Shown here: positions 1 through 6,812 of the stretch, one piece after another
Layout of the letters: every line of letters begins with the position of its first letter
Position numbering within the stretch: the first letter of the stretch is position 1
NCBI GenBank assembly: GCA_016200035.1
Contig: JACQFM010000053.1
Span: 1 to 15,693 of the forward strand
Origin: Nitrososphaerota archaeon
Lineage (GTDB): Archaea; Thermoproteota; Nitrososphaeria; Nitrososphaerales; Nitrosopumilaceae
Length of the DNA stretch: 15,693 nt
Direction: 5' to 3'
Program-made: the position numbers and the translations under genes
The notes under the pieces: model-generated
The model's database searches: none
What the model was told of the DNA's origin: nothing
Seen by the model: only the letters and a program-made list of their open reading frames with translations

Positions 1-1
1 T

Positions 2-283
2 ACCCAAGTGATCGTAGGCGGAGTAAATGGAGATCCGGCAATTTACACACTTGATCCTCTAGGCTCTGTATTGCCTGATGATTATGCCGCTGTAGGAACG
101 GGAGCAGAAATGGCCCTTGGAGTTATGGACCAAGAGTACAAAAAAGAAATGAAGGAAAAAGAAGCTGTTGCGTTGGCATTAAAATCAATACATTCAGCAA
201 TTATGAGAGATACTGCCAGTGGTGATGGGATAGACGTCCTTGTAGCAGATAAAAACGGTATTAGGGAATTTACTGAAAAATAA
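2..283 (+). CDS. psmB: Proteasome beta subunit, C-terminal part (5' end outside window)
   Basis: This is the C-terminal 93 residues of a 20S proteasome beta subunit, the threonine-protease ring subunit of the archaeal proteasome in the cytoplasm. The visible part reads through from the window edge without a stop. It shows family landmarks: a VGGVNGDPAIYTLDPLGS strand block, then DDYAAVGTGAE, the helix beginning LGVMDQEY, and the RDTASGDGIDVLV segment near the end. The N-terminal catalytic threonine and propeptide lie upstream of the window and cannot be checked. A GTG at position 8 is in frame but falls inside the conserved fold, so it is not the start. The stop codon directly abuts the stop of the opposing PUA gene. 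Family identity is secure; which beta paralogue this is cannot be told from this part. Confidence 0.93.
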   Translation, partial: TQVIVGGVNGDPAIYTLDPLGSVLPDDYAAVGTGAEMALGVMDQEYKKEMKEKEAVALALKSIHSAIMRDTASGDGIDVLVADKNGIREFTEK

Positions 284-760
284 TTATCTCTTTATGCTTT
301 TTGCCGCTTCCCAAAATCGATCTGAGACATGATGCAAATTTTTTACAACCTCACCTTTGACCATATTAGGCATTTCTTTGCTGGACACTAGCGATCTTCC
401 CACTGCCAAGAACTTGTTGCGAGACTCCTCTGCTACACATACTATTTGATCTTTCTCAAACTCTGAATAACTTTTGATTCCAGGCCGCATTACTGTAGCC
501 CCATTGCAGACAAATTTGACTGCCCCCATATCAACAATAATTTTTGGAAACCTATCAAGTAGTCCTGTCTCGGCCAAAAAAGGTAGGTATGTTTCACCCA
601 TCTTTATTGCGGCAAAACCATCGCCTGTAACTAAACTGTCAGCATCCTCAATCTCATGAATCATCAAAGTCTTTAATTTTGGCAACTCTATACTCCACTG
701 CAAAGAAATTTTTCTTAATGTTTCTAGAGTCTCGCTTTTCGATAAGAGATTTGATTTCAA
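284..760 (-). CDS. PUA-domain RNA-binding protein, MCT-1/Tma20-like
   Basis: The 158-residue product matches the archaeal relatives of eukaryotic MCT-1/Tma20, cytoplasmic proteins with an N-terminal pre-PUA domain and a C-terminal PUA domain; the eukaryotic members act in translation initiation and ribosome recycling. Visible landmarks are LPFLAETGLLDRFPKIIVDM, then GAVKFVCNGATVMRPGI (the PUA core, about residues 70-95), and a terminal block GEVVKNLHHVSDRFWEAAK that parallels the end of human MCTS1. The start is TTG, overlapping the homoserine dehydrogenase stop as TTGA. The in-frame upstream codon TAG allows no earlier start, so translation is probably coupled. The role in archaeal translation is inferred from homology; no catalytic activity is expected. 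Confidence 0.85.
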   Translation of the reverse strand: MKSNLLSKSETLETLRKISLQWSIELPKLKTLMIHEIEDADSLVTGDGFAAIKMGETYLPFLAETGLLDRFPKIIVDMGAVKFVCNGATVMRPGIKSYSEFEKDQIVCVAEESRNKFLAVGRSLVSSKEMPNMVKGEVVKNLHHVSDRFWEAAKSIKR

Positions 761-1770
761 TGTCTAGACATTTCCTGCTTTATATCCAACAGATCACGAA
801 GAATAGAGCTTGCCGTTTCCATGCCCCCAGCTCCTCGACCGATTATAGTTTGCTGCCCAGAATGTTCGGAATTGAATGTGATTGCATTTAAAGTACCATT
901 CACACATAAAGGATCGTCTAACGAAATTTCCTTTGGAGCTACTAACAACTCCCTATTGCATGATGCTATTAGTTTTATTGCACATTTTTTGGCAGCTGCC
1001 TTTTTAATATCTGAAGTTGAAACACGACTGATGCCGGTACGTTCAATATCCTTCATGGTCACCTTCATATCCATTATCCAATTTGCAAGTATAACCAACT
1101 TAGCGGCTGCATCGTATCCATCTATATCAAGAGAGGGGTTTGCTTCCACGTATCCCTTTTTCTTAGCATCTAAGAGTGCTGCCTTAAAGGTCATGCCTTT
1201 TGCCATGTTTGTTAATATGTAATTTGTAGTACCGTTTAGAATTCCTTGGAAAGATACTATTCTTTCTCCTCTTAGACTATTTTTTGCATAATCAAGTATC
1301 GGAGTTCCTCCACCAACAGTACCACTAAACATTAGGAGTACTTGGTTGTATGTTGCAAGCTCCATCAAAGAGGGAAAGGCTAGAGCTAGTGGGCCCTTAT
1401 TTACCGTAATTACATGCAAACCATTTTTCATTGCACTAATAATATGTGACATTCCAGGTTCAGCATTCTTGTAATTGCTTGTTGTAGTTTCAACCAATAC
1501 TTCTGCTTCCATGCCACTTATCATCTCAAGGCCATTTGCAGCTTTTTCCTTTTTATGGTATTTTTTTATACTGCCGTACTTTTTTTTCACTTCAAGTAAC
1601 CGATTGAGATCAAGACCAGCTGAGGATGCAGCAGAGCCGGTACTATCAAAGATTCCAACAATTCTTGGTTTAAGACCGTGAAGTGCGTATAGGTCCTCAG
1701 ACCTTGAAAGCAATAGCTTGGCAAAATTCTGACCCACTACACCAAACCCACATAATATTATGCGCAACAT
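757..1770 (-). CDS. hom: Homoserine dehydrogenase
   Basis: This enzyme reduces aspartate semialdehyde to homoserine with NAD(P)H, the branch step to threonine, methionine and isoleucine. The 337-residue protein begins with a dinucleotide-binding GxGxxG (G8, G10, G13). It carries VITVNKGPLAL, the family signature ILNGTTNYIL, and the catalytic segment DIDGYDAAAK with the conserved Asp and Lys. The length fits the short form without a C-terminal ACT domain, so no feedback-binding domain is visible. An ATG seven codons upstream (1791) is in frame, but TTAATTAA at 1791-1798 lies about 25 nt before the ATG at 1770, and the Rossmann strand begins right there, so the shorter start is chosen. The gene ends in a 4-base overlap with the PUA gene. 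Confidence 0.93.
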   Translation of the reverse strand: MLRIILCGFGVVGQNFAKLLLSRSEDLYALHGLKPRIVGIFDSTGSAASSAGLDLNRLLEVKKKYGSIKKYHKKEKAANGLEMISGMEAEVLVETTTSNYKNAEPGMSHIISAMKNGLHVITVNKGPLALAFPSLMELATYNQVLLMFSGTVGGGTPILDYAKNSLRGERIVSFQGILNGTTNYILTNMAKGMTFKAALLDAKKKGYVEANPSLDIDGYDAAAKLVILANWIMDMKVTMKDIERTGISRVSTSDIKKAAAKKCAIKLIASCNRELLVAPKEISLDDPLCVNGTLNAITFNSEHSGQQTIIGRGAGGMETASSILRDLLDIKQEMSRH

Positions 1771-1860
1771 TCCACAAAAATCGTATGTCATTAATTAAGA
1801 TTGACGAGTTTTCATCTCTCAGATTGCTTTATTAAAGAATGAAAAATTCAGGAGGCTGTA
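1771..1860. promoter_or_regulatory. Divergent promoter region (hom / membrane-anchored protein)
   Basis: This 90-bp gap holds two separate TATA-like elements. TTAATTAA (1791-1798) lies about 25 nt before the hom ATG on the minus strand. TTTATTAAA (1828-1836) lies about 28 nt before the ATG at 1861 on the plus strand. A Shine-Dalgarno-like GGAGG (1851-1855) precedes the plus-strand gene by 5 nt. If the TATA assignment is right, transcription would begin after that GGAGG, so either the motif is incidental or a further upstream promoter is used. Confidence 0.5.
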
Positions 1861-2502
1861 ATGAAGAGAAAATTCGTTTTTGCTGGAATTGGTGTCGCTG
1901 TTGCAATCATCGCAGCAATAGTTGGATGGTACCACTTTGGAAGTGAAAAAATAACACAATCTTCAGAATTAGATCTGGATTTCACATATGTTGAGGCCAA
2001 CTCGAATCTTAAGGAAAATCTGCAATCTAAAGGAATTTCGATGTCTTCACCTATAACTCTCAAAAAACAAGAAGATATCAACAAATATTGCACATTTTTG
2101 GCTGATAAAGAAAAGCAAAAACTCGTACAATATTGTACTTCCACAGAGCTAAAGGATCAAAGCAGTAAATTTCTTGGAAATATTCACATGATTGGGTCCA
2201 GCAAAGCACCACAATTGGTCATTGTTGCGTTACAATCTGATCCAACACTTAGCAATCTGCAAGAGGTAAAGAGCATTTTCAGTGTGGTAACAAAAGAATT
2301 GATTTGTGATTGCTGGGATAAGATAAAACCTGGCGGATATGCTACCGTTGAGGATATGGTTGATGCCATTCGAGATTTTCATATTCAAGGCAAAAAGCCT
2401 GATAGCTCTTCTAATACGATTCCACTTGCCTCAAAACATTTTCAAATGACACTTTCAACCAACCAACAAGGTTATTCTTGGAAGCTTCTTATTGCTAGGT
2501 AG
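1861..2502 (+). CDS. Membrane-anchored protein of unknown function
   Basis: I do not recognise this family. The 213-residue product has a short basic start (MKRK), then one hydrophobic helix at about residues 6-26 rich in Ala, Ile, Val and Gly, and a polar remainder. It is best read as a single-pass protein with its C-terminal domain outside the cell, or an uncleaved signal anchor. Four cysteines are present: C77 and C92, flanking a charged helix, and a CDC pair at C149/C151; disulfides or metal binding are possible but unproven. No lipobox is seen. The ATG follows GGAGG at a normal spacing. The next gene on the same strand, a TauE/SafE permease, begins 56 bp downstream and may be co-transcribed. 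Confidence 0.75.
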   Translation: MKRKFVFAGIGVAVAIIAAIVGWYHFGSEKITQSSELDLDFTYVEANSNLKENLQSKGISMSSPITLKKQEDINKYCTFLADKEKQKLVQYCTSTELKDQSSKFLGNIHMIGSSKAPQLVIVALQSDPTLSNLQEVKSIFSVVTKELICDCWDKIKPGGYATVEDMVDAIRDFHIQGKKPDSSSNTIPLASKHFQMTLSTNQQGYSWKLLIAR

Positions 2503-2558
2503 TTTCAGGAGCTTTGCTGTATTTCTTGGTTCATTAAGCTTGACGTAACCATTAATCC
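2503..2558 (+). promoter_or_regulatory. Possible promoter of TauE/SafE permease
   Basis: The 56-bp gap contains ATTAAG (2533-2538), about 25 nt before the GTG at 2559, and ATTAAT (2551-2556), which would instead fit the in-frame ATG at 2574. Either could be a weak TATA element. Read-through from the upstream gene is equally possible, and no Shine-Dalgarno motif is visible. Confidence 0.3.
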
Positions 2559-3329
2559 GTGGCCTTTTCTTTGATGCTTACATTGTTTGATGATCTGTGG
2601 TTGTTACCACTTGGATTTGCAGCAGGCATTTTAGGATCCATGATCGGCCTTGGGGGCGGACTTGTAGTTGTGCCAGTCTTGACCTTCTTTGGGTTTCCTC
2701 CGGCCCTTGCAGCAAGCAATAGTCTGTTTGCAGCTTTTAGTAATGCGGTAGCATCTACAATATCATATGCAAAACAAAAACGCATAGAATATTCTCTTGG
2801 ACTCAAGCTTGGCTTACTATCAATTCCAGGAACTATACTTGGCGCGTTAATTTCGGATCAAATAACACCTTCTTTGTTTAAGATATTATTTGGTATTTTA
2901 CTAGTGGCCTCTAGCGCATACATTTATTCAAAAAGAAAGATCGAATCCAAAGTGTACAATACCTCAAAGCAGGTTATGGTGCTAGCAGTTGCCGCGAGTT
3001 TTTTTGCTGGAATAATATCGAGCTTGTTTGGCATTGGAGGAGGTATAGTGTTTGTGCCCCTCATGGTAATAGCTATGGGTCTTTCCATGAGATTTGCTGC
3101 CCCTACCTCACAACTCATTCTCTTGTTTGCTTCAGCATCAGGTATGATAGTCCACTCAATTCTTGGTCATCCTGATTTTTACCAGGCACTTTTGCTTGCA
3201 GTTGGTGCATTTGGTGGCGGTCTTGTTGGAAGCAGACTATCTGTGGAGGTAGAAGAGAAGAAGCTCAAGATCCTAGTCTCTGCAGTTATGGTGGTTGCAG
3301 CAATAAAACTCATTATTGATTCACTATAG
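2559..3329 (+). CDS. TauE/SafE family membrane permease (putative sulfite/organosulfonate or anion exporter)
   Basis: The 256-residue protein is almost entirely hydrophobic helices (about eight) in two homologous halves. The diagnostic glycine-rich repeats are present in each half: IGLGGGLVVVPVL at about residues 29-41 and FGIGGGIVFVPLM at about 157-169. These define the TauE/SafE (DUF81) family, whose characterised members export sulfite, sulfoacetate or related anions across the cytoplasmic membrane; the substrate here cannot be told. The start is GTG at 2559, giving MAFSLMLT; the in-frame ATG at 2574 would remove only five residues and is an acceptable alternative. The 3' end overlaps the opposing MaoC-like gene by 6 bp. 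No sulfur-metabolism gene is adjacent to support a substrate. Confidence 0.88.
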   Translation: MAFSLMLTLFDDLWLLPLGFAAGILGSMIGLGGGLVVVPVLTFFGFPPALAASNSLFAAFSNAVASTISYAKQKRIEYSLGLKLGLLSIPGTILGALISDQITPSLFKILFGILLVASSAYIYSKRKIESKVYNTSKQVMVLAVAASFFAGIISSLFGIGGGIVFVPLMVIAMGLSMRFAAPTSQLILLFASASGMIVHSILGHPDFYQALLLAVGAFGGGLVGSRLSVEVEEKKLKILVSAVMVVAAIKLIIDSL

Positions 3330-3770
3330 GTTCTTTTTTATTTGGTATAAGTTGCGCTTTGAAACTACAACAAGATCACCATTTTCTTTTGAACCTTCAA
3401 AATCGATAGCCAAGAGTCCATAATCATCGTTAAGATCAGATTTTTCAGAAATTGTAAATTTCATTTTCAAACTTTCATCCGTATATAGATGTTTTAGAAA
3501 TCTTGCGTGCCTATCTTTCCACGATGGATCTCCGTCCATGCCATAAAAAATTAGTAAATTGCCGTACATATCCTTTAGTCGTGTAAACTCACCTTCCATC
3601 TTTGCCAAGATTGCCCTTCCTGACACAATCTTTCTTTCTGTATCTTTTTTGTCTTCATAGAGTACGTTTTTTATTCCAGAAAATCTTAGATAATCTTCAA
3701 GATCTGATAGGGGAATCTTTGTTTCAGAAAAAAATTCATCTCCTACTTTTAGCTCTGAAAATCTTTTCAT
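3324..3770 (-). CDS. MaoC-like hotdog-fold protein lacking the canonical hydratase dyad
   Basis: The 148-residue length and pattern fit a single MaoC-type hotdog domain, a fold that binds acyl-CoA or acyl-carrier thioesters and often hydrates enoyl-CoA. The opening FSELKVGDEF and the VSGRAILAKMEGEFTRL helix (residues 49-65) are typical, as is the late strand region LAIDFEGSKENGDLVVVSKRNL. Active members carry SGDxNPxH. The aligned stretch here is S31-G32-I33-K34-N35-V36-L37-Y38, so the Asp is Ile and the His is Tyr, and classical hydratase chemistry is unlikely. The ATG overlaps the stop of the upstream double-SDR gene as TGATG, implying coupled translation and a shared function. A role as a thioester-binding partner is inference. 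Family confidence is moderate because similarity is judged by eye. Confidence 0.6.
   Translation of the reverse strand: MKRFSELKVGDEFFSETKIPLSDLEDYLRFSGIKNVLYEDKKDTERKIVSGRAILAKMEGEFTRLKDMYGNLLIFYGMDGDPSWKDRHARFLKHLYTDESLKMKFTISEKSDLNDDYGLLAIDFEGSKENGDLVVVSKRNLYQIKKNL
3331..3342 (+). terminator. T-rich terminator candidate after TauE/SafE gene
   Basis: TTCTTTTTTATT starts two bases after the permease stop codon. Archaeal transcription commonly ends at such T tracts without a hairpin. It lies inside the 3' coding end of the opposing gene, as expected for overlapping convergent genes. Confidence 0.45.
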
Positions 3771-5554
3771 CAGGATCGGATTTCATCAGGATAGAATATT
3801 ACTTCTGAGCTTGAGGTAGCTTTTCCTGAGGCGAAATATTTTATCGAATTAAAAATTCGTTCATTGTTTGGCTCCGTTCCATCTATACTCCCAGGAAGAA
3901 CAAGAAAGATGCGGAGATTAGATTTTAGAACATCACTTAACTCCTGATTAACTGTTGTAGTAAAGGGTCTCAGTGCACCGCGAAAGACCTCTACTTTTGC
4001 TCTCTCTGAACCTGATACTTTGGGCCCTGTGGGTAAATCAGGGCCTATTATGACCATGGTTCCAGACTTGCCTTTGAAAAGAGGTGGATTCTTGGAGCCA
4101 CCGGGTACGAAAACATTGAGAAATTCTTGGCCTATCATTGCTGGCACGTTTATGAATTTGTCGACAAGGGAATCCCACTGTGCTCTTGACACTTCGGTTA
4201 TCTTCTGAAATAAAGGCAGTTTGCCTGTTACATGAATTATCATTGAGATTGGGCCAATCTTTTCTGAAGCAGTCTTGAACATCTTTCTTACATCTTCTTG
4301 ATTTGCAAGGTTAATGGTATGTGAATGAAATTTTGATAACCGTTCTTTGATCTTTTCTGTGATACTTTTTGAAAACAATAGCACAACTTTTCCTCCTGCC
4401 TGTTGTATGCTTTGAGCAAGAAATTCCAAGCGCGTGGTATCAGAATCATCTACAGAATCAACAGTAAATACCACTACTTTTGAGTTAAAGTTCGCAGAAA
4501 CATCAGGGATCGTTGATGTGATGTGTGGTTTTACAGGATAAAAGACTCTATCTCCAGGTATGACCTTGCCATTTAGAATTTTAGAAATCTCGTTGTCACA
4601 TAATGCCAGCACTGTCTCAGCGACCTGCTCCTGCGACAAAAATTGTTCATCAGCTATCATCTTGCTTGTATTGAGTTGTATTTTTTCTGCAATTTGTTGA
4701 ATCTTCGATAGAAGGGATGAAATAGTTGAGCTTAATTTTTGGATTTCATTTTCATTTGTAATTCCCTTCATTTTTGCTAGTTTTTCAGATGCTTTTTTTA
4801 TTCCTTCTCTGACCGTTCCTTCACCCTCGCCCATTAGGGGCAATATGTTGTTATTGACATGCTCTACCTCATGTGGAGTTAAACCCTCAAAACCAGAAAC
4901 CCGCATGAACTCAGCCGCAGCCTTGGGATACACTGTCTTGTAAATTCTGTCAGAGTGAACAGGTCCTGGATTTGTTGCTATGGAAATAATTCCTTTTTCA
5001 TTAAGCTCCCATGACATTGCTTCTGCAAGTCTGTTTTTAGCACCTTGTGAAGCTGTATAGGGACTCCTGAACCTATATGGTCGTTGTTCGAGCGGTCGCT
5101 CTTCTGCAAAGAATGTGGAGATTGTTATAATTTTAGAAGCTGCCTTCATAGCCTTTAGGGCTTGAACTGATGTCCAAAAAGTACCAGTAAGATGGATTGC
5201 AACTGTGTTTTTAAATTCTTCAATAGGTGCATTTGCAAAACATGTTACGGGGCCTGAAACCCCTGCATTGTTAACCACAATATCTATGGTATGAGTTTTT
5301 TTTAATTCGTCAAACATTTTAGATATCCCTTCCTCATCGCTTACATCAACTCCAGAGAAAATCTTGACAAATGCGTTGCTTTTTACTCTTGAAATTATTT
5401 CTTGCAGAGTCTTTGCAGTTTCCTCAAGTGGTTCTCTACGCCTTCCAAGAATTACAACACTTGCCCCATTTTCGGCAAACTTGATAGCTATGGCCCTTCC
5501 AATCCCTGTTCCGCTTCCAGTAATAACGGTAACCTTTCCTTGGAATTTCAGCAT
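3770..5554 (-). CDS. Double-SDR (two Rossmann domain) oxidoreductase-like protein, malonyl-CoA-reductase-like architecture
   Basis: The 594-residue protein starts with a short-chain dehydrogenase domain: TGSGTGIG (12-19) for NAD(P) binding, NNAG (95-98), Ser146, and Tyr166 in SPYTASQGAK. The expected catalytic Lys (YxxxK) is Gln170. The segment TNPGPVHSDRIYKTVYP (194-210) follows. A helical linker (about 245-315) leads to GKVIPGDRVF. A second Rossmann-like domain (about 358-575) lacks TGxxxGxG, has HVTG in place of NNAG, and shows no YxxxK. This order (SDR, helical insert, degenerate SDR) resembles one half of Chloroflexus malonyl-CoA reductase, including the PGPxxSDRI and ALRPFTTTVNQEL-type segments. 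Mycobacterial FabG4 is another two-domain comparison, with the degenerate domain first. The ATG at 5554 is preferred over 5629: it sits just before the first Rossmann strand and about 28-30 nt after a TATA-like element. Substrate is unknown. Confidence 0.7.
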   Translation of the reverse strand: MLKFQGKVTVITGSGTGIGRAIAIKFAENGASVVILGRRREPLEETAKTLQEIISRVKSNAFVKIFSGVDVSDEEGISKMFDELKKTHTIDIVVNNAGVSGPVTCFANAPIEEFKNTVAIHLTGTFWTSVQALKAMKAASKIITISTFFAEERPLEQRPYRFRSPYTASQGAKNRLAEAMSWELNEKGIISIATNPGPVHSDRIYKTVYPKAAAEFMRVSGFEGLTPHEVEHVNNNILPLMGEGEGTVREGIKKASEKLAKMKGITNENEIQKLSSTISSLLSKIQQIAEKIQLNTSKMIADEQFLSQEQVAETVLALCDNEISKILNGKVIPGDRVFYPVKPHITSTIPDVSANFNSKVVVFTVDSVDDSDTTRLEFLAQSIQQAGGKVVLLFSKSITEKIKERLSKFHSHTINLANQEDVRKMFKTASEKIGPISMIIHVTGKLPLFQKITEVSRAQWDSLVDKFINVPAMIGQEFLNVFVPGGSKNPPLFKGKSGTMVIIGPDLPTGPKVSGSERAKVEVFRGALRPFTTTVNQELSDVLKSNLRIFLVLPGSIDGTEPNNERIFNSIKYFASGKATSSSEVIFYPDEIRS

Positions 5555-5661
5555 TGATAAAAAATGGCTAATTTTTCGATTATTTATTCCGATTGTTAAT
5601 ATGGGAAAACAAGGAAGGCTCAAGACCAATATTTATTTGAGGGTGAAAATCACATTCACGC
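5555..5661. promoter_or_regulatory. Divergent promoter region (double-SDR / small unknown operon)
   Basis: Two TATA-like elements lie in this 107-bp gap. On the minus strand AATAAATA (positions 5581-5588) precedes the ATG at 5554 by about 28-30 nt. On the plus strand ATATTTATTT (5629-5638) precedes the ATG at 5662 by about 28 nt. Both spacings fit leaderless or nearly leaderless transcripts, and no Shine-Dalgarno motif adjoins either ATG. Confidence 0.6.
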
Positions 5662-5898
5662 ATGCACGATTCTGAACCTGACACTATTCCACTTAAGACC
5701 AAACCTGAGGAATTTTGTGAATTTCTCGAAAAAATTGGAATAAAAGCAGAAGCTAAAGAGATAGCTACTGATGAGGTGGAGAAGGCAGATTATTACAGTG
5801 GTTATTTTACTAAAACACCAATAATGGTAACAAACAAGGGATGTGTTGAGCTAAAGAATGGAAACATCGATCTCGTACAGATAATCCAGAAGGGATAG
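5662..5898 (+). CDS. Small acidic protein of unknown function
   Basis: I do not recognise this 78-residue protein. It is soluble and rich in Glu and Lys, with no signal or membrane segment. Residues 14-40 look helical and charged, followed by a short block YYSGYFTKTPIMVTNKGCVEL that could form a beta hairpin. Two cysteines are present (C19, C61). The ATG lies about 28 nt after a clear TATA-like element, and the gene is followed after only 2 bp by another unknown gene on the same strand, so the two almost certainly form an operon and may act together. Coding status is supported by the promoter, the tight spacing and the ordinary amino-acid composition. Confidence 0.7.
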   Translation: MHDSEPDTIPLKTKPEEFCEFLEKIGIKAEAKEIATDEVEKADYYSGYFTKTPIMVTNKGCVELKNGNIDLVQIIQKG

Positions 5899-5900
5899 TA

Positions 5901-6278
5901 ATGCCAGATCCAAATCCACTACCATGGGGCGCTCAAGATCGTTTTCAGGCTCACTTTATCGTTAGAGCAAACAGGAAGGGCGATTACAGAGAACTAGTGG
6001 CTGAAACAAAGCTTTCAACAACCGGTCACTTTGGTTCCAAGCAACTGGTTGGGATAACATGGATTGGAAGTATTCTTGCAGACGAACTTAACAAGGATAC
6101 AGAACTTGCAAGTATGATCTTAAAACTTCCTGTCAAGGATGCAAAGATATGGGTTGATCCAACAAAAAAAGGAATTAGAATTTATGGAAAATGGAAGGAC
6201 AGTAACGAGTTTGGTATTTCAAAAGAACTTTTTGAAGTTTATGATAGAATTGCATCTTACATAAAAAAATCCATTTAA
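5901..6278 (+). CDS. Protein of unknown function, second gene of a two-gene operon
   Basis: This 125-residue protein is not recognised. It is soluble with mixed alpha/beta character. It opens MPDPNPLPWGAQDRFQAHFI, then has a basic stretch (VRANRKGDYRELV), a glycine-containing turn (TTGHFGSKQLVGITWIG), and a C-terminal strand pair (DAKIWVDPTKKGIRIYGKW) before a final helix. No cysteines, nucleotide-binding motif or membrane segment are visible. It starts 2 bp after the stop of the 78-residue protein, which implies co-transcription. Its stop overlaps the endA stop by 4 bp on the opposite strand. It may be a lineage-specific conserved protein; no function can be assigned from sequence. Confidence 0.75.
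   Translation: MPDPNPLPWGAQDRFQAHFIVRANRKGDYRELVAETKLSTTGHFGSKQLVGITWIGSILADELNKDTELASMILKLPVKDAKIWVDPTKKGIRIYGKWKDSNEFGISKELFEVYDRIASYIKKSI
6263..6269 (-). terminator. T7 tract downstream of endA
   Basis: Seven consecutive A on the plus strand give a T7 tract on the minus strand 6-12 nt beyond the endA stop. It also encodes lysines at the end of the opposing gene, so it could be partly coincidental. Confidence 0.35.
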
Positions 6279-6811
6279 GCTCTCCACCAATCCAAGGCCA
6301 AACAATCTACTTTGCTTTTGCCTCTTGGGATGGCCAAAATGAACTGCTTTCTAACTGTAGTTGCTAGCCTTCCTGCCAGTACAACTCCTGTAGCAGTTAT
6401 TATATCACTACTATTGTAGACTTGGACTAAATATGGGGCGTGATCAATTCCTGGTCCTTTTTGATATACGGCATAGTCGCAACCAAATTTGATCCCAGGA
6501 TTGACAATGTAACCCTTATCACGAAAATCTTTGTAAACTAGAAATTTTTTGTCAAAGTTATGGTATTCATTTCTACAGATTGTAAGCAAGTCGTTTTCTG
6601 AAATATGTTTTTTTTCCTTAAAGATCTTAATCTTAGATTTTTGTAAGAGATAGCACCCTTCTATCAAATCTAAAATTAGGGGAACATTTATCTCATCTGG
6701 CTTTGGTTTTGTGATTCCAACTGGCTTTCCATAATATCCTTGGCTAAAAAGAGAGCGTGAGTCCTGTAGGTCCCATATAACTATCCTATTTTCTATTAGC
6801 TGGCCTTTCAA
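6275..6811 (-). CDS. endA: tRNA-splicing endonuclease
   Basis: EndA cuts pre-tRNAs at the bulge-helix-bulge motif to remove introns. The 178-residue protein has the N-terminal domain typical of the archaeal enzyme (MKGQLIENRIVIWD, then SQGYYGKPVG) and the catalytic C-terminal domain. The catalytic triad can be placed at Tyr113 in CDYAVYQKG, His124 in GIDHAPYLVQV, and Lys155 in TTVRKQFILAI, with spacings close to those of characterised enzymes. The length matches single-domain subunits that assemble as homotetramers or pair with a structural subunit; the window does not show which. The start is TTG, chosen because the family's N-terminus begins exactly there and because it lies only 1 nt past the stop of the DUF47 gene, which suggests coupling to that gene. 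Confidence 0.93.
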   Translation of the reverse strand: MKGQLIENRIVIWDLQDSRSLFSQGYYGKPVGITKPKPDEINVPLILDLIEGCYLLQKSKIKIFKEKKHISENDLLTICRNEYHNFDKKFLVYKDFRDKGYIVNPGIKFGCDYAVYQKGPGIDHAPYLVQVYNSSDIITATGVVLAGRLATTVRKQFILAIPRGKSKVDCLALDWWRA

Positions 6812-6812
6812 A

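Noticed and set aside
821..1222. Plus-strand open frames inside hom (for example 821-1222 and 1475-1681)
   Set aside because: They lie opposite a well-conserved enzyme gene and show no family pattern of their own; they are antisense shadows.
1771..1791. Longer start for homoserine dehydrogenase at 1791
   Set aside because: The added seven residues precede the natural fold start, and the TATA-like element at 1791-1798 fits a start at 1770.
1851..1855. GGAGG as proof of a Shine-Dalgarno leader for the gene at 1861
   Set aside because: The spacing is right, but the only nearby TATA-like element would start the transcript after it. It is mentioned as ambiguous rather than used as proof.
5554..5629. 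Longer start for the double-SDR protein at 5629
   Set aside because: The extra 25 residues are not homologous-looking, and they would place the TATA-like element inside the gene. The Rossmann fold begins right after the ATG at 5554.
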